64,000 bases of DNA from contig JAWKPA010000015.1 of the NCBI GenBank assembly GCA_041390905.1, positions 310,001 to 374,000 of the forward strand. The letters are read 5' to 3'. The translations under genes and the position numbers were made by a program. The notes under the pieces are model-generated. The model had not been told where the DNA came from. It saw only the letters and a program-made list of their open reading frames with translations, and searched no databases. This stretch comes from JACKCD01 sp041390905 (GTDB lineage: Bacteria > Chloroflexota > Anaerolineae > Promineifilales > Promineifilaceae). Shown here in pieces: positions 1 to 8,471 of this stretch. Position 1 is the stretch's first letter. The number at the start of each line of letters is the position of its first letter.

Positions 1-561
1 CCGAACAAATACGTTCTTTTTGTTGGGCGGCTTGTACCTGAAAACTGTGCCCATCACATTGTTGATGCCTTTCGCCAGTTGGACACTGATCTGAAATGTG
101 TTATTGTGGGTGATGCAGCCTATGCTGAGGAATACATTGCTTCGCTCAAAGCCCGTGCTGCGAATGATCCACGTATCGTTTTTACTGGATACGTTTTTGG
201 TAAGGGTTATCATGAACTTGGCTCGAATGCCCACATTTTCGTAGAAAGCTCCGGAGTGGGTGGTACCCACCCGGCACTAACGGAAGCAATGGCCTTTGGT
301 AACTGTGTGGTGGTGAATGATACGCCGGAAAATTTAGAGACGATTGGGGAGGCAGGTTTGGGGTATAACGGCCGTTTAGGTGCCGATAGCCTCAAACAAA
401 TTTTACAGGAACTTATTGCCAGCCCGGCCAAAGTAGACCAGTACAAACATATGGCTCAAACCCGCGCCCAAAGTTGCTATTCTTGGGAAAGTGTTACCGA
501 TAGTTATGAGCGGCTCTTTTATCAAATTTGCCATCAACCATTCCCTAAGCATCTTTCGTAG
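1..561 (+). CDS. Glycosyltransferase family 4, C-terminal part (5' end outside window)
   Basis: The reading frame is open from the first base, so the gene starts upstream. The visible 186 residues form the C-terminal nucleotide-sugar-binding Rossmann domain of a GT-B, family 4 glycosyltransferase. They begin with KYVLFVGRLVPEN, the usual opening of that domain. The donor-binding region follows around SGVGGTHPALTEAMAFG, with the paired acidic residues expected there. It probably adds a sugar to a lipid-linked exopolysaccharide intermediate at the cytoplasmic face, because a sugar-phosphate transferase and a polymerase/ligase follow on the same strand. Acceptor and sugar cannot be told. A TTG at 79 could be mistaken for a start but lies inside the conserved domain. 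Confidence 0.8.
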   Translation, partial: PNKYVLFVGRLVPENCAHHIVDAFRQLDTDLKCVIVGDAAYAEEYIASLKARAANDPRIVFTGYVFGKGYHELGSNAHIFVESSGVGGTHPALTEAMAFGNCVVVNDTPENLETIGEAGLGYNGRLGADSLKQILQELIASPAKVDQYKHMAQTRAQSCYSWESVTDSYERLFYQICHQPFPKHLS

Positions 562-815
562 GTGATCGATTGGTTGAAAATACCCAGTCCATCCGCTGAA
601 TTTATAGTTGCCAGTAATCATAGACTCACTATAGAATTGTGAGGTTGTTTGTAGCACAAAGCTTGAAGGGGTACTATCTATTCAGGTAGCTGTGTCTTAG
701 GTAACAGTCATACCCTTAAGCAATCGGTTAAAATTGCCTGCTATCACGTATTTTTTATCACGTCTGGGACGGAAAGAAGTGTTCAGAGCCCAAAAACGTA
801 ATTTGGAGGGAAATA

Positions 816-2213
816 ATGTTACGGCGCTTTAGCGTTAACTTCGCCTTGCTTTCCATGTCACTTGACATGATCCTAACGCTAATTGCCTTACGGTTGGCGG
901 CATCCTCACCATCTTGGTTCGATTTTCAACCTACCTCGGAAACAAACCTCTTTTGGTTCCATTACCTTGCCATTCCACTGCTTTGGGCAATTACATTCTT
1001 ACTGGCCTCGGTCTACGACCCCAAAAATTTATACAAAGCTGTTGATGAATTTCAAAGCGTTACCCTGGCAACAGGTTTAGCAGCCCTCGTCTTTGCAGGT
1101 CTCCTTTTTCTCACCTATCAATCCTTTTCTCGCTGGCTCTTTTTTATTTTTGTTTGTATTGACCTGTTGCTACTGCTCGGCTGGCGCATTGCTTCTCGTG
1201 TGTTATTCCGGCTGCGGCGGCTGGCTGCTGTTGAACGGCGGGTGCTTATTGTGGGAGCCGGCGAAGTGGGACGGCGCGTGGGGCGCATGATCAAGGAAAA
1301 TCAGTGGATGGGGCTGATATTTCTGGGCTATCTGGACAATGAGCCAGAGCATGTGGAAGATGAAACTGTTGCTGTGCTAGGTGGCGTGCGGGATGTGCGT
1401 AAGGTTGTAGAGATGCACACCATTGATGATGTGGTTATTGCTTTGCCGCAACGTGCCTATGGCCTCATCAACGAATTGACCTTGTCCTTGCATGACCTGC
1501 CAGTTAACGTGCGCGTTGTGCCCGACTATTTCAGCCTGGCAATTTATCGTGCATCTGTAGAGGATTTTGGTGGCGTGCCGATGATCAATTTGCGTGACCC
1601 GGCACTTAACGACGTGCAGCGGTTGCTTAAGCGTATTTTTGATTTGGCATTGGGTACATTGACACTGTTGCTGGTTTTGCCTGTTCTGGGGCTAATTGCT
1701 TTAGCTGTGAAGCTTGATTCAGCCGGCCCTGTACTGTTCCGGCAGCAGCGGGTGGGGGAAAACGGCCGTATTTTTGGCATGTACAAATTCCGCTCCATGG
1801 TCGAAGGAGCCGAAGCCATGCAAAAACAGGTTAGCAAGGTCAATGGCAACGGTGAACTCATTCACAAATGCCCCGACGATCCTCGCGTCACCCGTATTGG
1901 TCGCTTTTTGCGCCGTACCAGCCTCGACGAACTGCCTCAGCTTCTCAATGTTTTGATAGGCGACATGAGCCTTGTTGGCCCACGCCCCGAACTCCCCTGG
2001 ATGGTTGGTCAGTATGAGCCGTGGCAGCATAAGCGGCTGGCCGTGCCGCAGGGCATGACCGGCTGGTGGCAAGTCAACGGCCGCGCCGACAAGCCGCTTC
2101 ATTTGCACACCGAGGATGATATTTACTACGTGCAAAATTACTCACTGTGGATGGACATCTACATTTTGCTCAAAACCCCCTGGGTCGTGATGCGGGGCAT
2201 TGGTGCTTACTGA
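816..2213 (+). CDS. Exopolysaccharide polyprenyl glycosylphosphotransferase (WcaJ/RfbP type)
   Basis: A 465-residue membrane enzyme of the family that moves a sugar-1-phosphate from a nucleotide sugar to undecaprenyl phosphate, the first step in building an exopolysaccharide repeat. Four N-terminal membrane helices (about 10-125) are followed by a Rossmann-like region beginning VLIVGAGEVGRRVG (about 142). A further membrane segment (about 268-295) leads into the catalytic domain with FRQQRVGENGRIF, MYKFRSM, the RFLRRTSLDELPQ block and the VGPRPE signature. This is the full length of the family. GGAGGG sits 8 bases before the ATG. It overlaps the next gene by 14 bases, consistent with one operon. 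Confidence 0.93.
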   Translation: MLRRFSVNFALLSMSLDMILTLIALRLAASSPSWFDFQPTSETNLFWFHYLAIPLLWAITFLLASVYDPKNLYKAVDEFQSVTLATGLAALVFAGLLFLTYQSFSRWLFFIFVCIDLLLLLGWRIASRVLFRLRRLAAVERRVLIVGAGEVGRRVGRMIKENQWMGLIFLGYLDNEPEHVEDETVAVLGGVRDVRKVVEMHTIDDVVIALPQRAYGLINELTLSLHDLPVNVRVVPDYFSLAIYRASVEDFGGVPMINLRDPALNDVQRLLKRIFDLALGTLTLLLVLPVLGLIALAVKLDSAGPVLFRQQRVGENGRIFGMYKFRSMVEGAEAMQKQVSKVNGNGELIHKCPDDPRVTRIGRFLRRTSLDELPQLLNVLIGDMSLVGPRPELPWMVGQYEPWQHKRLAVPQGMTGWWQVNGRADKPLHLHTEDDIYYVQNYSLWMDIYILLKTPWVVMRGIGAY

Positions 2214-3489
2214 GTTAACCCGGCTTTTCACTGGCAAACTGAGGGGCGAAAGCATCATTCTGGTGCTTTGCGCCCCTTTTTTGCTGTTTCCCACCGTGCT
2301 GCCGTTGTTGACGTTGTTGGCATTGCTGCTGCTGGCCTTTGGCTGGCTACGGCCGTTTTTCTGGCGTACGCTTCCCCAACTCCCTCCCTCGCCGCTCAAT
2401 CTGCTGTTCCTGCTCTTTGGCCTCACCTGGCTCATCGCCATTCCCGTCACCGCTGACCCAGACCTGACGCTGCCCAAAGCAACCGGACTGCTGTTGGGCT
2501 TTGCCGTTTGGCGCTACCTGCTGCTGGTGGTGGATTCGGAGGCGCGGCTGTGGCAGGCAACGGCCGTTTTTCTCCTCCTCGGTCTTGGCTTCATGGCACT
2601 GGGCGTACTCAGCACCAACTGGCTGTTCAAAATTCCCGGCATCGCCACCCTGTTGCAGCGGGTGGCCGGGCGCTTCCTGCTTTTGCCCGAAACCCCGGAA
2701 TTAGGCACCCACGCCAACGAACTTGCTGCCACGCTTCTCCTCTTCTGGCCGCTGCTGCTGGCATTGACCGTCGGCTTACGGGGGCGGTGGCGGAGAACAA
2801 CGGCCGTTTTTCTCCTCCTCACCACCCTTATCCTCCTCCTCACCCAATCCCGCAGCGGTTGGGTGGGTGCGGCAGGTGGGGTGGGGTTGCTGCTGGTCGG
2901 TTGGGGGTGGCTGCTCCCTCCCTCCCGACTGCGCCGCTGGCTGTTGGGTGGCTTTGCCACTTTTGCTGGATTAGTTGTACTAGCCATTATCTTGATTGGC
3001 CCGGCCACGCTGCAAAACTGGTGGCTTAACCCACCGCTGGAAACGGCCGTTGGCTCCTTCAACAGCCTCAACTTCCGCCAAACCATTTGGCCGTGGGCCA
3101 TCCAGGCGATTTATGATTTTCCGTTTACCGGCACAGGGCTGGGGAGCTTTCGTCGGGTAGGGCCGCGTCTCTACCCTATTGCTGTGCCGCCTAACTACGA
3201 TATTGCCCACGCTCACAACATTTTGCTGCAAGTTGCCCTCGATCTGGGTCTGCCGGGGTTGGTTGTCTATCTGGCAATCCTGCTGCTGCTAGTTACTGTG
3301 GGTTGGCAAGTGGCGCAAAGGGATGGGGGGAAACGGCCGTTAATCCTCGGCCTCCTCGCCAGCCTTGCCGCCCTCCACATCTACGGCCTCGCCGATGCCC
3401 TTGCCCTCGGTGCCAAGCCTGGCCTCCTCTTTTGGGTCAATATCGCCCTCCTCACCGCCGCCGCCCGCCTCACATTGGCAAAACCATAA
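2200..3489 (+). CDS. O-antigen ligase / Wzy-like polymerase family membrane protein
   Basis: A strongly hydrophobic protein (up to 429 residues) with about ten to twelve predicted membrane helices. The long periplasmic loop (about 270-345) contains the family hallmarks TQSRSGWVGA just before it and HAHNILLQVALDLG within it. Members either polymerise polysaccharide repeats (Wzy) or transfer them to a lipid acceptor (WaaL); sequence alone does not separate these roles. The position right after the initiating sugar-phosphate transferase supports a role in exopolysaccharide assembly. The start is uncertain: TTG 2200 overlaps the upstream gene and GTG 2203 is equally possible. Four AACGGCCGTT copies lie in this gene, flanked by runs of C-rich and T-rich codons. 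Confidence 0.85.
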   Translation: MVLTELTRLFTGKLRGESIILVLCAPFLLFPTVLPLLTLLALLLLAFGWLRPFFWRTLPQLPPSPLNLLFLLFGLTWLIAIPVTADPDLTLPKATGLLLGFAVWRYLLLVVDSEARLWQATAVFLLLGLGFMALGVLSTNWLFKIPGIATLLQRVAGRFLLLPETPELGTHANELAATLLLFWPLLLALTVGLRGRWRRTTAVFLLLTTLILLLTQSRSGWVGAAGGVGLLLVGWGWLLPPSRLRRWLLGGFATFAGLVVLAIILIGPATLQNWWLNPPLETAVGSFNSLNFRQTIWPWAIQAIYDFPFTGTGLGSFRRVGPRLYPIAVPPNYDIAHAHNILLQVALDLGLPGLVVYLAILLLLVTVGWQVAQRDGGKRPLILGLLASLAALHIYGLADALALGAKPGLLFWVNIALLTAAARLTLAKP

Positions 3490-3551
3490 CCCTGTGCTAT
3501 CTTTTGCCCAAATCCACATGATTCATTACACTCACAACCCGTTTTTACCGT

Positions 3552-3575
3552 AGGGCAAGTTTGCAAACTTGTCCT
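3552..3575. repeat. Palindrome CAAGTTTGCAAACTTG before the SCP2-like gene
   Basis: A perfect 16-base palindrome (3556-3571) with extra near-symmetrical flanks AGGG and TCCT. It ends 20 bases before the ATG at 3596. A second copy with one change sits at 7253-7275, also ending 20 bases before a start codon, in front of the aminotransferase gene. The fixed distance suggests an operator or a 5'-UTR hairpin rather than a random repeat; that is inference. Confidence 0.6.
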
Positions 3576-3595
3576 ACATGCCCAAAGGAACCACG

Positions 3596-4000
3596 ATGAG
3601 CATCCCCTTTGCCACCGACGACTGGGCCAAAGCACTCATGGCTCAGGTCAACGCCAGCCCAACTTACGCCGAAGCCGCTAAAAACTGGGAGGGCGACTTC
3701 TACTTTATTGTGACCCATCCCAACCACGAGGAACAAATCATCTATATAGATTTGCGCCACGGCCAGGCATACAACGCTTGCGCCGTAGACAACATTGCCA
3801 GCTTTACCCCAGCCTTTACCCTCACCGCCCCTCTTGCCATTTGGCAAGAACTGCTGCAAAAAAAGCTCGACCCCATTCGCGGCATCATGCTCCGCAAGCT
3901 CCACCTCACCGGCAACATGATGCAGGTGCTCAAAGCACCCAAGGCCGCCACCGAACTGGTCGCCTGCGCCATTGCCGTTGACACCGATTGGCCTGAGTAA
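3596..4000 (+). CDS. SCP2-like sterol-binding-domain protein
   Basis: A 134-residue protein resembling single-domain SCP2 (sterol carrier protein 2) lipid-binding proteins. It has an N-terminal helix, a central FYFIVTHPN strand region, and a C-terminal helical part with KLDPIRGIMLRKLHLTGNMM that matches the usual end of the fold. Such proteins carry lipids or acyl-CoA in a hydrophobic pocket; the bacterial substrate is mostly unknown. I chose ATG 3596 because AAAGGAA lies 5 bases before it and the fold starts just after. The open frame continues upstream to a TTG inside the palindrome. It stands alone between the polysaccharide genes and the ATP-grasp gene. Confidence 0.7.
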   Translation: MSIPFATDDWAKALMAQVNASPTYAEAAKNWEGDFYFIVTHPNHEEQIIYIDLRHGQAYNACAVDNIASFTPAFTLTAPLAIWQELLQKKLDPIRGIMLRKLHLTGNMMQVLKAPKAATELVACAIAVDTDWPE

Positions 4001-4117
4001 ATCACGCCAACCCTGATATAATTGGGCAGGGTGACGAAGCAACAGCAAACCCGTCAAAACCTTGTTAATTCTGTTTCAGGAATGAGCCTTCAATAGCTGA
4101 GGAGATGCGAAGCTGCC

Positions 4118-4153
4118 GATTGGAGAGCAGGCAAATCTCCAATCTCCAATCTC
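4118..4153. repeat. Intergenic hairpin of TCTCCAA units
   Basis: GATTGGAGA (4118-4126) pairs with TCTCCAATC (4136-4144), and the second arm is immediately repeated (to 4153). It lies between the SCP2-like gene and the ATP-grasp gene. It is one of the self-complementary short-word hairpins found in many gaps of this window. Confidence 0.6.
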
Positions 4154-4191
4154 ATTCCCCAAAACCTGTTTCCCCAACAAAGGAGTTGTCT

Positions 4192-5388
4192 GTGTCTGAA
4201 ACCATACTCTGTTTGGCAAGCGAGCACAAAGGCGTGCCGTTTATTGAAGAGGCCAGGCGGCAAGGGTGCCGCATTTTGCTGCTGGTGGCCGAGCAACACG
4301 CCGACAAACCGTGGCCGTGGCACCTCATTGATGCCCATTACCGAATGCCCGATCTGGCAGTGCATGAGCATGTCCGCAACGCCGTCAGCTATCTCATGCG
4401 CTCGGAGGCGATTAGCCGCATTGTGGCCTTGGATGATTATGATGTGGCAACGGCCGCTATGCTGCGTGAACATCTGCGGCTGGGCGGCATGGGGGAAACA
4501 CAGGTGCGCTTTTTCCGCGACAAGCTGGCAATGCGGCAGAAGGCGCGGGAAAGCGGGATTTTGGTGCCGCCATTTACGGCCGTTTTTAACTACGACGACC
4601 TGCGCCACTTCATGGAAACCGTCCCCGCCCCCTGGGTACTCAAACCCCGCCACGAAGCCGGCGGCGTAGGCATCCAAAAAATGGCCCACAGTGAAGAAGT
4701 TTGGCGCAAGCTGGACGAACTCGGCGACCAGCAATCCTTTTTCCTGCTGGAGCAATTTATCCCCGGCGATGTCTACCACGTAGACACCATCACCTGGGAC
4801 GGAGAGCAGATATTTACCATTGCCAGCAAATATGGCACGCCGCCTCTGTCGGTGGTGCGTGGCGGCGGCATTTTTGTCACCCGCACCCTAGACCGCAGTG
4901 GCGAGGAGGCGCGGGCGCTGCAAGGCCACGTTGCCAGCTTGCTCCGGGCGCTGGGCATGGAGCGCGGGGTCAACCATACCGAATTTATCCGCGCCGGGGA
5001 CAACTACTACTTTTTGGAAACGGCCGCTCGCGTGGGCGGGGCCAACATTGACAAGATGGTTAAAGCCGCCACCGGTATTGAGCTGTGGGCCGAAGCCGCC
5101 CGCACCGAAATTGCCCACCTGCGCGGCGAACTGTACCAACTGCCCGACCATCGCCAGGATTATGCTGGCCTCATCACCTGTCTATCGCGCCAGGAATGGC
5201 CGGATTTGAGCAGCTATAGCGATGCCGAAGTGCAGTGGCAACTGCCCAAAGCGTACCATGCTGGGCTGCTGCTGTCTTCGCCCAACGCCCAGCGCGTCGA
5301 GCAACTGCTAACTGACTACAGCAACCGCTTTGCCCACGATTTTCTCACCCACACCCCCGACAACAAGCAGGCGCGAACGACGATTTAA
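4192..5388 (+). CDS. ATP-grasp domain ligase of unknown substrate
   Basis: A 398-residue ATP-grasp enzyme, a family that joins a carboxylate to an amine or thiol through an acyl-phosphate. The N-terminal pre-ATP-grasp domain (about 1-95) starts with ILCLASEHKG. The ATP-grasp fold (about 105-300) has WVLKPRHEAGGVGIQKM as the nucleotide-binding loop, LLEQFIPGDVYHVD, and a metal-binding end near GVNHTEFIRAG and FLETAARVGG. It resembles biotin-carboxylase or carbamoyl-phosphate-synthase-like stand-alone ligases. I chose GTG 4192 because AAAGGAG lies 7 bases before it; upstream codons in the same frame run through the hairpin. The next gene is a small kinase-like protein, but no pathway is evident. 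Confidence 0.8.
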   Translation: MSETILCLASEHKGVPFIEEARRQGCRILLLVAEQHADKPWPWHLIDAHYRMPDLAVHEHVRNAVSYLMRSEAISRIVALDDYDVATAAMLREHLRLGGMGETQVRFFRDKLAMRQKARESGILVPPFTAVFNYDDLRHFMETVPAPWVLKPRHEAGGVGIQKMAHSEEVWRKLDELGDQQSFFLLEQFIPGDVYHVDTITWDGEQIFTIASKYGTPPLSVVRGGGIFVTRTLDRSGEEARALQGHVASLLRALGMERGVNHTEFIRAGDNYYFLETAARVGGANIDKMVKAATGIELWAEAARTEIAHLRGELYQLPDHRQDYAGLITCLSRQEWPDLSSYSDAEVQWQLPKAYHAGLLLSSPNAQRVEQLLTDYSNRFAHDFLTHTPDNKQARTTI

Positions 5389-5396
5389 GCCCGATG

Positions 5397-5429
5397 AGAA
5401 GTTCAACTTCTGCCAGAAGTTGAACTTCT
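5397..5429. repeat. AGAAGTTCAACTTCT inverted-repeat element, copy 1
   Basis: AGAAGTTCAACTTCT (5397-5411) and its complement AGAAGTTGAACTTCT (5415-5429) are separated by 3 bases. Each arm is itself an odd-centred palindrome. The same element occurs at 7100, 7175, 19845, 23806 and 35808, always between genes. Here it fills most of the 53-base gap between the ATP-grasp and kinase genes. Confidence 0.9.
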
Positions 5430-5441
5430 GGCAAGGTAAAT

Positions 5442-6089
5442 GTGTTTAATGTTTGTATAGGCTGTGGTGTTTACCGAGCGGACAAACAGGTGCGGGCCGT
5501 TGATGGCATGGCGGCGGTGGCTGTTTGCCCGGCGTGCGGGCGGGAGCATCCGTTTGTGCGTCGGCCGCTTTTTGTGCTGACGGGGGCATCGGGGGTGGGA
5601 AAAACGGCCGTTTCTCACCACCTCACCCGTCAAACCTCCCAAGCCGTGGTGCTAGATGGGGACATCTTGTGGCTGGAAGCGTTCCATGCTCCCGAAAAAT
5701 GGCCTGACTTCTTTAACCTCTGGCTGCGGCTGGCAAAAAACATTGGGCAGGCAGGCAAACCGGTGCTGTTGGCTGGGGCAGGGTTTGGCGTTCCCGACAA
5801 TCTGGAAAGCTGTGAAGAACGCCGCTACTTTGGTGACATTTATTATTTGGCATTGGTCTGCGACGATGACGAACTGGCGCGGCGACTGCATGCCCGCCCC
5901 GCTTGGCGGGAAAGCGGCGGCGAGGCGTTTGTGGCTTCCCAGCTTGCGTTTAACCAATGGTTTAAGGCGACAGCTACGCCCACCATGAAGCTGCTGGATA
6001 CGACGAGGGCGACGGTGGCGGAAACGGCCGTTTCTGTCCATCACTGGTTTCTCGGCTGTTTGGCTCAGAGCGACAAAATACGGGAGTAA
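5442..6089 (+). CDS. P-loop nucleoside/nucleotide kinase-like protein with N-terminal zinc ribbon
   Basis: A 215-residue protein joining two parts. The N-terminus (about 5-38) carries two CxxC pairs, CIGC and CPAC, predicted to bind zinc. From about 46 there is a P-loop kinase fold with Walker A GASGVGKT and a DGD motif (about 70) typical of small-molecule kinases. Family resemblance is to AAA/kinase proteins similar to cytidylate or shikimate kinases; the substrate is not identifiable. It has no purine-rich site directly before the ATG, so the start is less certain, but the zinc ribbon would be lost with any later start. It ends 2 bases before the next gene, so the two are probably cotranscribed. 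Confidence 0.7.
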   Translation: MFNVCIGCGVYRADKQVRAVDGMAAVAVCPACGREHPFVRRPLFVLTGASGVGKTAVSHHLTRQTSQAVVLDGDILWLEAFHAPEKWPDFFNLWLRLAKNIGQAGKPVLLAGAGFGVPDNLESCEERRYFGDIYYLALVCDDDELARRLHARPAWRESGGEAFVASQLAFNQWFKATATPTMKLLDTTRATVAETAVSVHHWFLGCLAQSDKIRE

Positions 6090-6091
6090 CC

Positions 6092-7075
6092 ATGATTCCG
6101 ACGCAGAACCACTTTAAGCAAAACCTGAACGCCGGTGTGCCGCTATTGGCTGTCGCCTACAGCTTGTCGGCCTATTTCATCTTTCAGCAAGGTCAACAAA
6201 ACGGGTATCTTGAGGTGCTGAGTGTTGGGTTTATTTGTGTGCTGCCTTTTGTAATAGGGCCGCTGGTTGTCTGGTTTGCCCCCAGCCAGTATCGCGGGTC
6301 GGTGTGGTATGCCATACTGGCTCCTGGCGGGGCGATGCTGCTGTTTGTGGCAATAACGGCCGTTTTTCTCGGCGAACTGTGGGTTTGCATCTTCATGGCC
6401 TCGCCCATTGCCCTGGGGCTAACCGCCATTAGTGGCCTCATGACCAACGCCATTCGCCGTCAGTGGGGCAATGACCACAACGATATAACCATGAATGCCA
6501 TCGTGTTGTTCCTGCTTGCCAGCCCCTTTGCCTTCACCCCGCTGGAGTTGCAATGGGAGCCGCTAACGGCCGTTTACCACACCACCACCCAAATCCATAT
6601 CAACGCCACCCCCGACGAAGTATGGCAGCAAATCATCCGCGTGCCGCAAATTACCCCCGCCGAGCAGCGGCGCACCCTGTTCCACCTGTTGGGCGTGCCG
6701 CAGCCGCTTGAGGCCCAGCTTGTTTCCGAAGGGGTTGGCGGGCAGCGATACGGCCTCTTTGCCGGTGGCCTCCTTTTTGACGAACGTATTACCGCCTGGG
6801 AACCCGCCCGCCATATTGCCTTTGACATTACCCCGCGCCACACGGCCAATACCGAATTGCCATTGCGCCAAATTGGCGGCCAAGTCTATGATATTCGCTC
6901 GGCTGCCTACACCATTGAACCTCTGGCCGACGGCGGGGTTATGTTGCATCTGGATGGCACCTACAGCCTGACCAGCCACTTTAATGGTTACGGCCGTTTA
7001 TGGATGGACGTGATCATGCGCGACTTTCAAAATTATGTTCTGCAAACGGTGCAGCAGCGGGCTGAAGCACACTAA
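6092..7075 (+). CDS. Membrane protein with C-terminal SRPBCC-like domain
   Basis: A 327-residue protein. The N-terminal half has about four membrane helices (roughly 15-30, 42-62, 73-95, 100-120, then 140-155). From about 165 a soluble region beginning TTTQIHINATPDEVWQQIIRV matches the start of SRPBCC/polyketide-cyclase-like helix-grip folds, which bind hydrophobic ligands. It ends as the fold normally does, with a long C-terminal helix. Function unknown. The ATG follows GGGAGTAACC, which includes the upstream stop codon, so it is translationally coupled to the kinase gene. Confidence 0.65.
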   Translation: MIPTQNHFKQNLNAGVPLLAVAYSLSAYFIFQQGQQNGYLEVLSVGFICVLPFVIGPLVVWFAPSQYRGSVWYAILAPGGAMLLFVAITAVFLGELWVCIFMASPIALGLTAISGLMTNAIRRQWGNDHNDITMNAIVLFLLASPFAFTPLELQWEPLTAVYHTTTQIHINATPDEVWQQIIRVPQITPAEQRRTLFHLLGVPQPLEAQLVSEGVGGQRYGLFAGGLLFDERITAWEPARHIAFDITPRHTANTELPLRQIGGQVYDIRSAAYTIEPLADGGVMLHLDGTYSLTSHFNGYGRLWMDVIMRDFQNYVLQTVQQRAEAH

Positions 7076-7099
7076 AGAATGGAAATTAATTGCCCATTT

Positions 7100-7208
7100 A
7101 GAAGTTCAACTTCTCAGAAGAAGTTGAACTTCTTGCGTAACGTATTTAATCGTTGTTCCTTGGGAATGGGATTTAGAAGCTCAACTTCTCAGAAGAAGTT
7201 GAACTTCT
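7100..7208. repeat. AGAAGTTCAACTTCT element, tandem copies 2 and 3
   Basis: Two copies of the inverted-repeat element (7100-7133 and 7175-7208) are part of a 75-base tandem duplication. Each unit also carries the same downstream text, TTGCGTAAC and a short T-rich stretch ending TCGTTGTTCCT or a near match. One arm of the second copy has a T-to-C change. The first copy with its flanks is the exact reverse complement of the copy at 19845. Confidence 0.9.
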
Positions 7209-7252
7209 TGCGTAACTTATTTAGTCGTCGTTCCTAAACGCTGTTTTATCGC

Positions 7253-7275
7253 AGGATAAGTTTGTAAACTTGTCT
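7253..7275. repeat. AAGTTTGTAAACTT palindrome before the aminotransferase gene
   Basis: A 14-base core AAGTTTGTAAACTT with one central mismatch, flanked by AGGAT and GTCT. It is the second copy of the element at 3552-3575. Both end 20 bases upstream of an ATG and are followed by a purine-rich ribosome site. Confidence 0.6.
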
Positions 7276-7295
7276 TGCTCTCAGAGGAAAACGCC

Positions 7296-8471
7296 ATGCA
7301 ACAATTATCCCAACGAATCCAAGGTCTACCAGCTTCCATCACCCTGGCCGTCAACGACAAGGCCAAAGCCCTGCAAGCCCAGGGGCGTGATATCGTTGCT
7401 CTCGCTGGTGGCGACCCCGATTTTGATACCCCCGACCATGTTGTTGACGCTGCTATCGCCGCTATGCAGCGTGGCGACACCCATTACCCGGCACCGATGG
7501 TGGGCTTGCCCCACACCCTGGAAGCGATTGCCAGCAAGATGGCGCGGGACAACGACATTCACCTCAACCCCCGCAGCGACATCATTGTCACCCCCGGCGG
7601 CAAATGGGCCATTTATCTGGCACTGACCGCCATTCTCAACCCCGGTGACGAAGTGCTGTATCTGGAGCCGGTTTGGGTGTCTTACCCGCCGATGATTACC
7701 CTGGCTGGCGGCACGCCTGTGCCGGTCAGCCTGGACAGCAGCGACAACTTCCGCATTACGGCCGCCGCCCTCCGCGCCAAAATCACGCCGCGCACCAAGG
7801 CCCTGATGGTCAACACGCCGTGCAACCCCACGGGGCGCGTGCTAACCCAGGCGGAGCTGGATGCCATCGTCGAGGTAGCGTTGGAGGCGGATTTGTATGT
7901 GATTGCCGATGAGATTTATGAGAAGCTGATTTTTAACGGCCGTTCTCACCTCTCCATCGCCGCCGCCCCCGGCATGGCCGACCGCACCCTGACCGTCAAC
8001 GGCCTCTCCAAAGCCTACGCCATGACCGGCTGGCGCATGGGGTGGCTGGCCGGCCCCACCCCCATCATGAAGCTGGCCGCCAAGGTCAACAGCCAAACCG
8101 TTTCTTGCGCCTCCACCATTACCATGCACGCCTGCACCGCCGCCCTCAACGGCCCGCAGGAAATCGTGGCCCAAATGCGCGATTCCTACCAGCAGCGGCG
8201 CGATTTTATGGTGCAGGCGCTAAACGAAATTGACGGCGTGGAATGTCGCTCGATTGAAGGGGCGTTTTACCTCTTCCCCCGCTTCCCCCACAGCCAGAAA
8301 AACAGCCTGCAACTGGCCGAGGCTCTGCTCGACAAGGCCGGAATTGCCTCCACACCGGGCATTGGCTTTGGCCAAAGCGGCGAAGGTCATGTCCGCTTTG
8401 CCATTTCCACCGCCATGAGCGACCTGGAGCGGGCGGTGGAACGGCTGGCAAAAATTGCCCATGAATTGTAA
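7296..8471 (+). CDS. Class I pyridoxal-phosphate aminotransferase (aspartate/aromatic type)
   Basis: A 391-residue fold-type I aminotransferase. Visible motifs are ALAGGDPDFDTP near the N-terminus, TPGGKWAIYLAL, NTPCNPTGRV (cofactor and substrate contact), IADEIYEKL (the Asp that pairs with the PLP pyridine nitrogen) and NGLSKAYAMTGWRMGW with the Schiff-base lysine. An arginine near the C-terminus in HVRFAIS binds the substrate carboxylate. The closest general families are AspC-like and aromatic aminotransferases. It could serve amino acid synthesis, but it is not recognisably IlvE. ATG 7296 follows AGAGGAAAA at a normal distance. Confidence 0.88.
   Translation: MQQLSQRIQGLPASITLAVNDKAKALQAQGRDIVALAGGDPDFDTPDHVVDAAIAAMQRGDTHYPAPMVGLPHTLEAIASKMARDNDIHLNPRSDIIVTPGGKWAIYLALTAILNPGDEVLYLEPVWVSYPPMITLAGGTPVPVSLDSSDNFRITAAALRAKITPRTKALMVNTPCNPTGRVLTQAELDAIVEVALEADLYVIADEIYEKLIFNGRSHLSIAAAPGMADRTLTVNGLSKAYAMTGWRMGWLAGPTPIMKLAAKVNSQTVSCASTITMHACTAALNGPQEIVAQMRDSYQQRRDFMVQALNEIDGVECRSIEGAFYLFPRFPHSQKNSLQLAEALLDKAGIASTPGIGFGQSGEGHVRFAISTAMSDLERAVERLAKIAHEL

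Noticed and set aside
623..634. GACTCACTATAG, identical to the core of the phage T7 promoter
   Set aside because: The upstream TAAT is two bases too far away and no phage polymerase gene is present, so I take it as chance.
4090..4779. A 229-codon minus-strand frame across the ATP-grasp gene
   Set aside because: It is antisense to a well-supported enzyme and has no recognisable domain.
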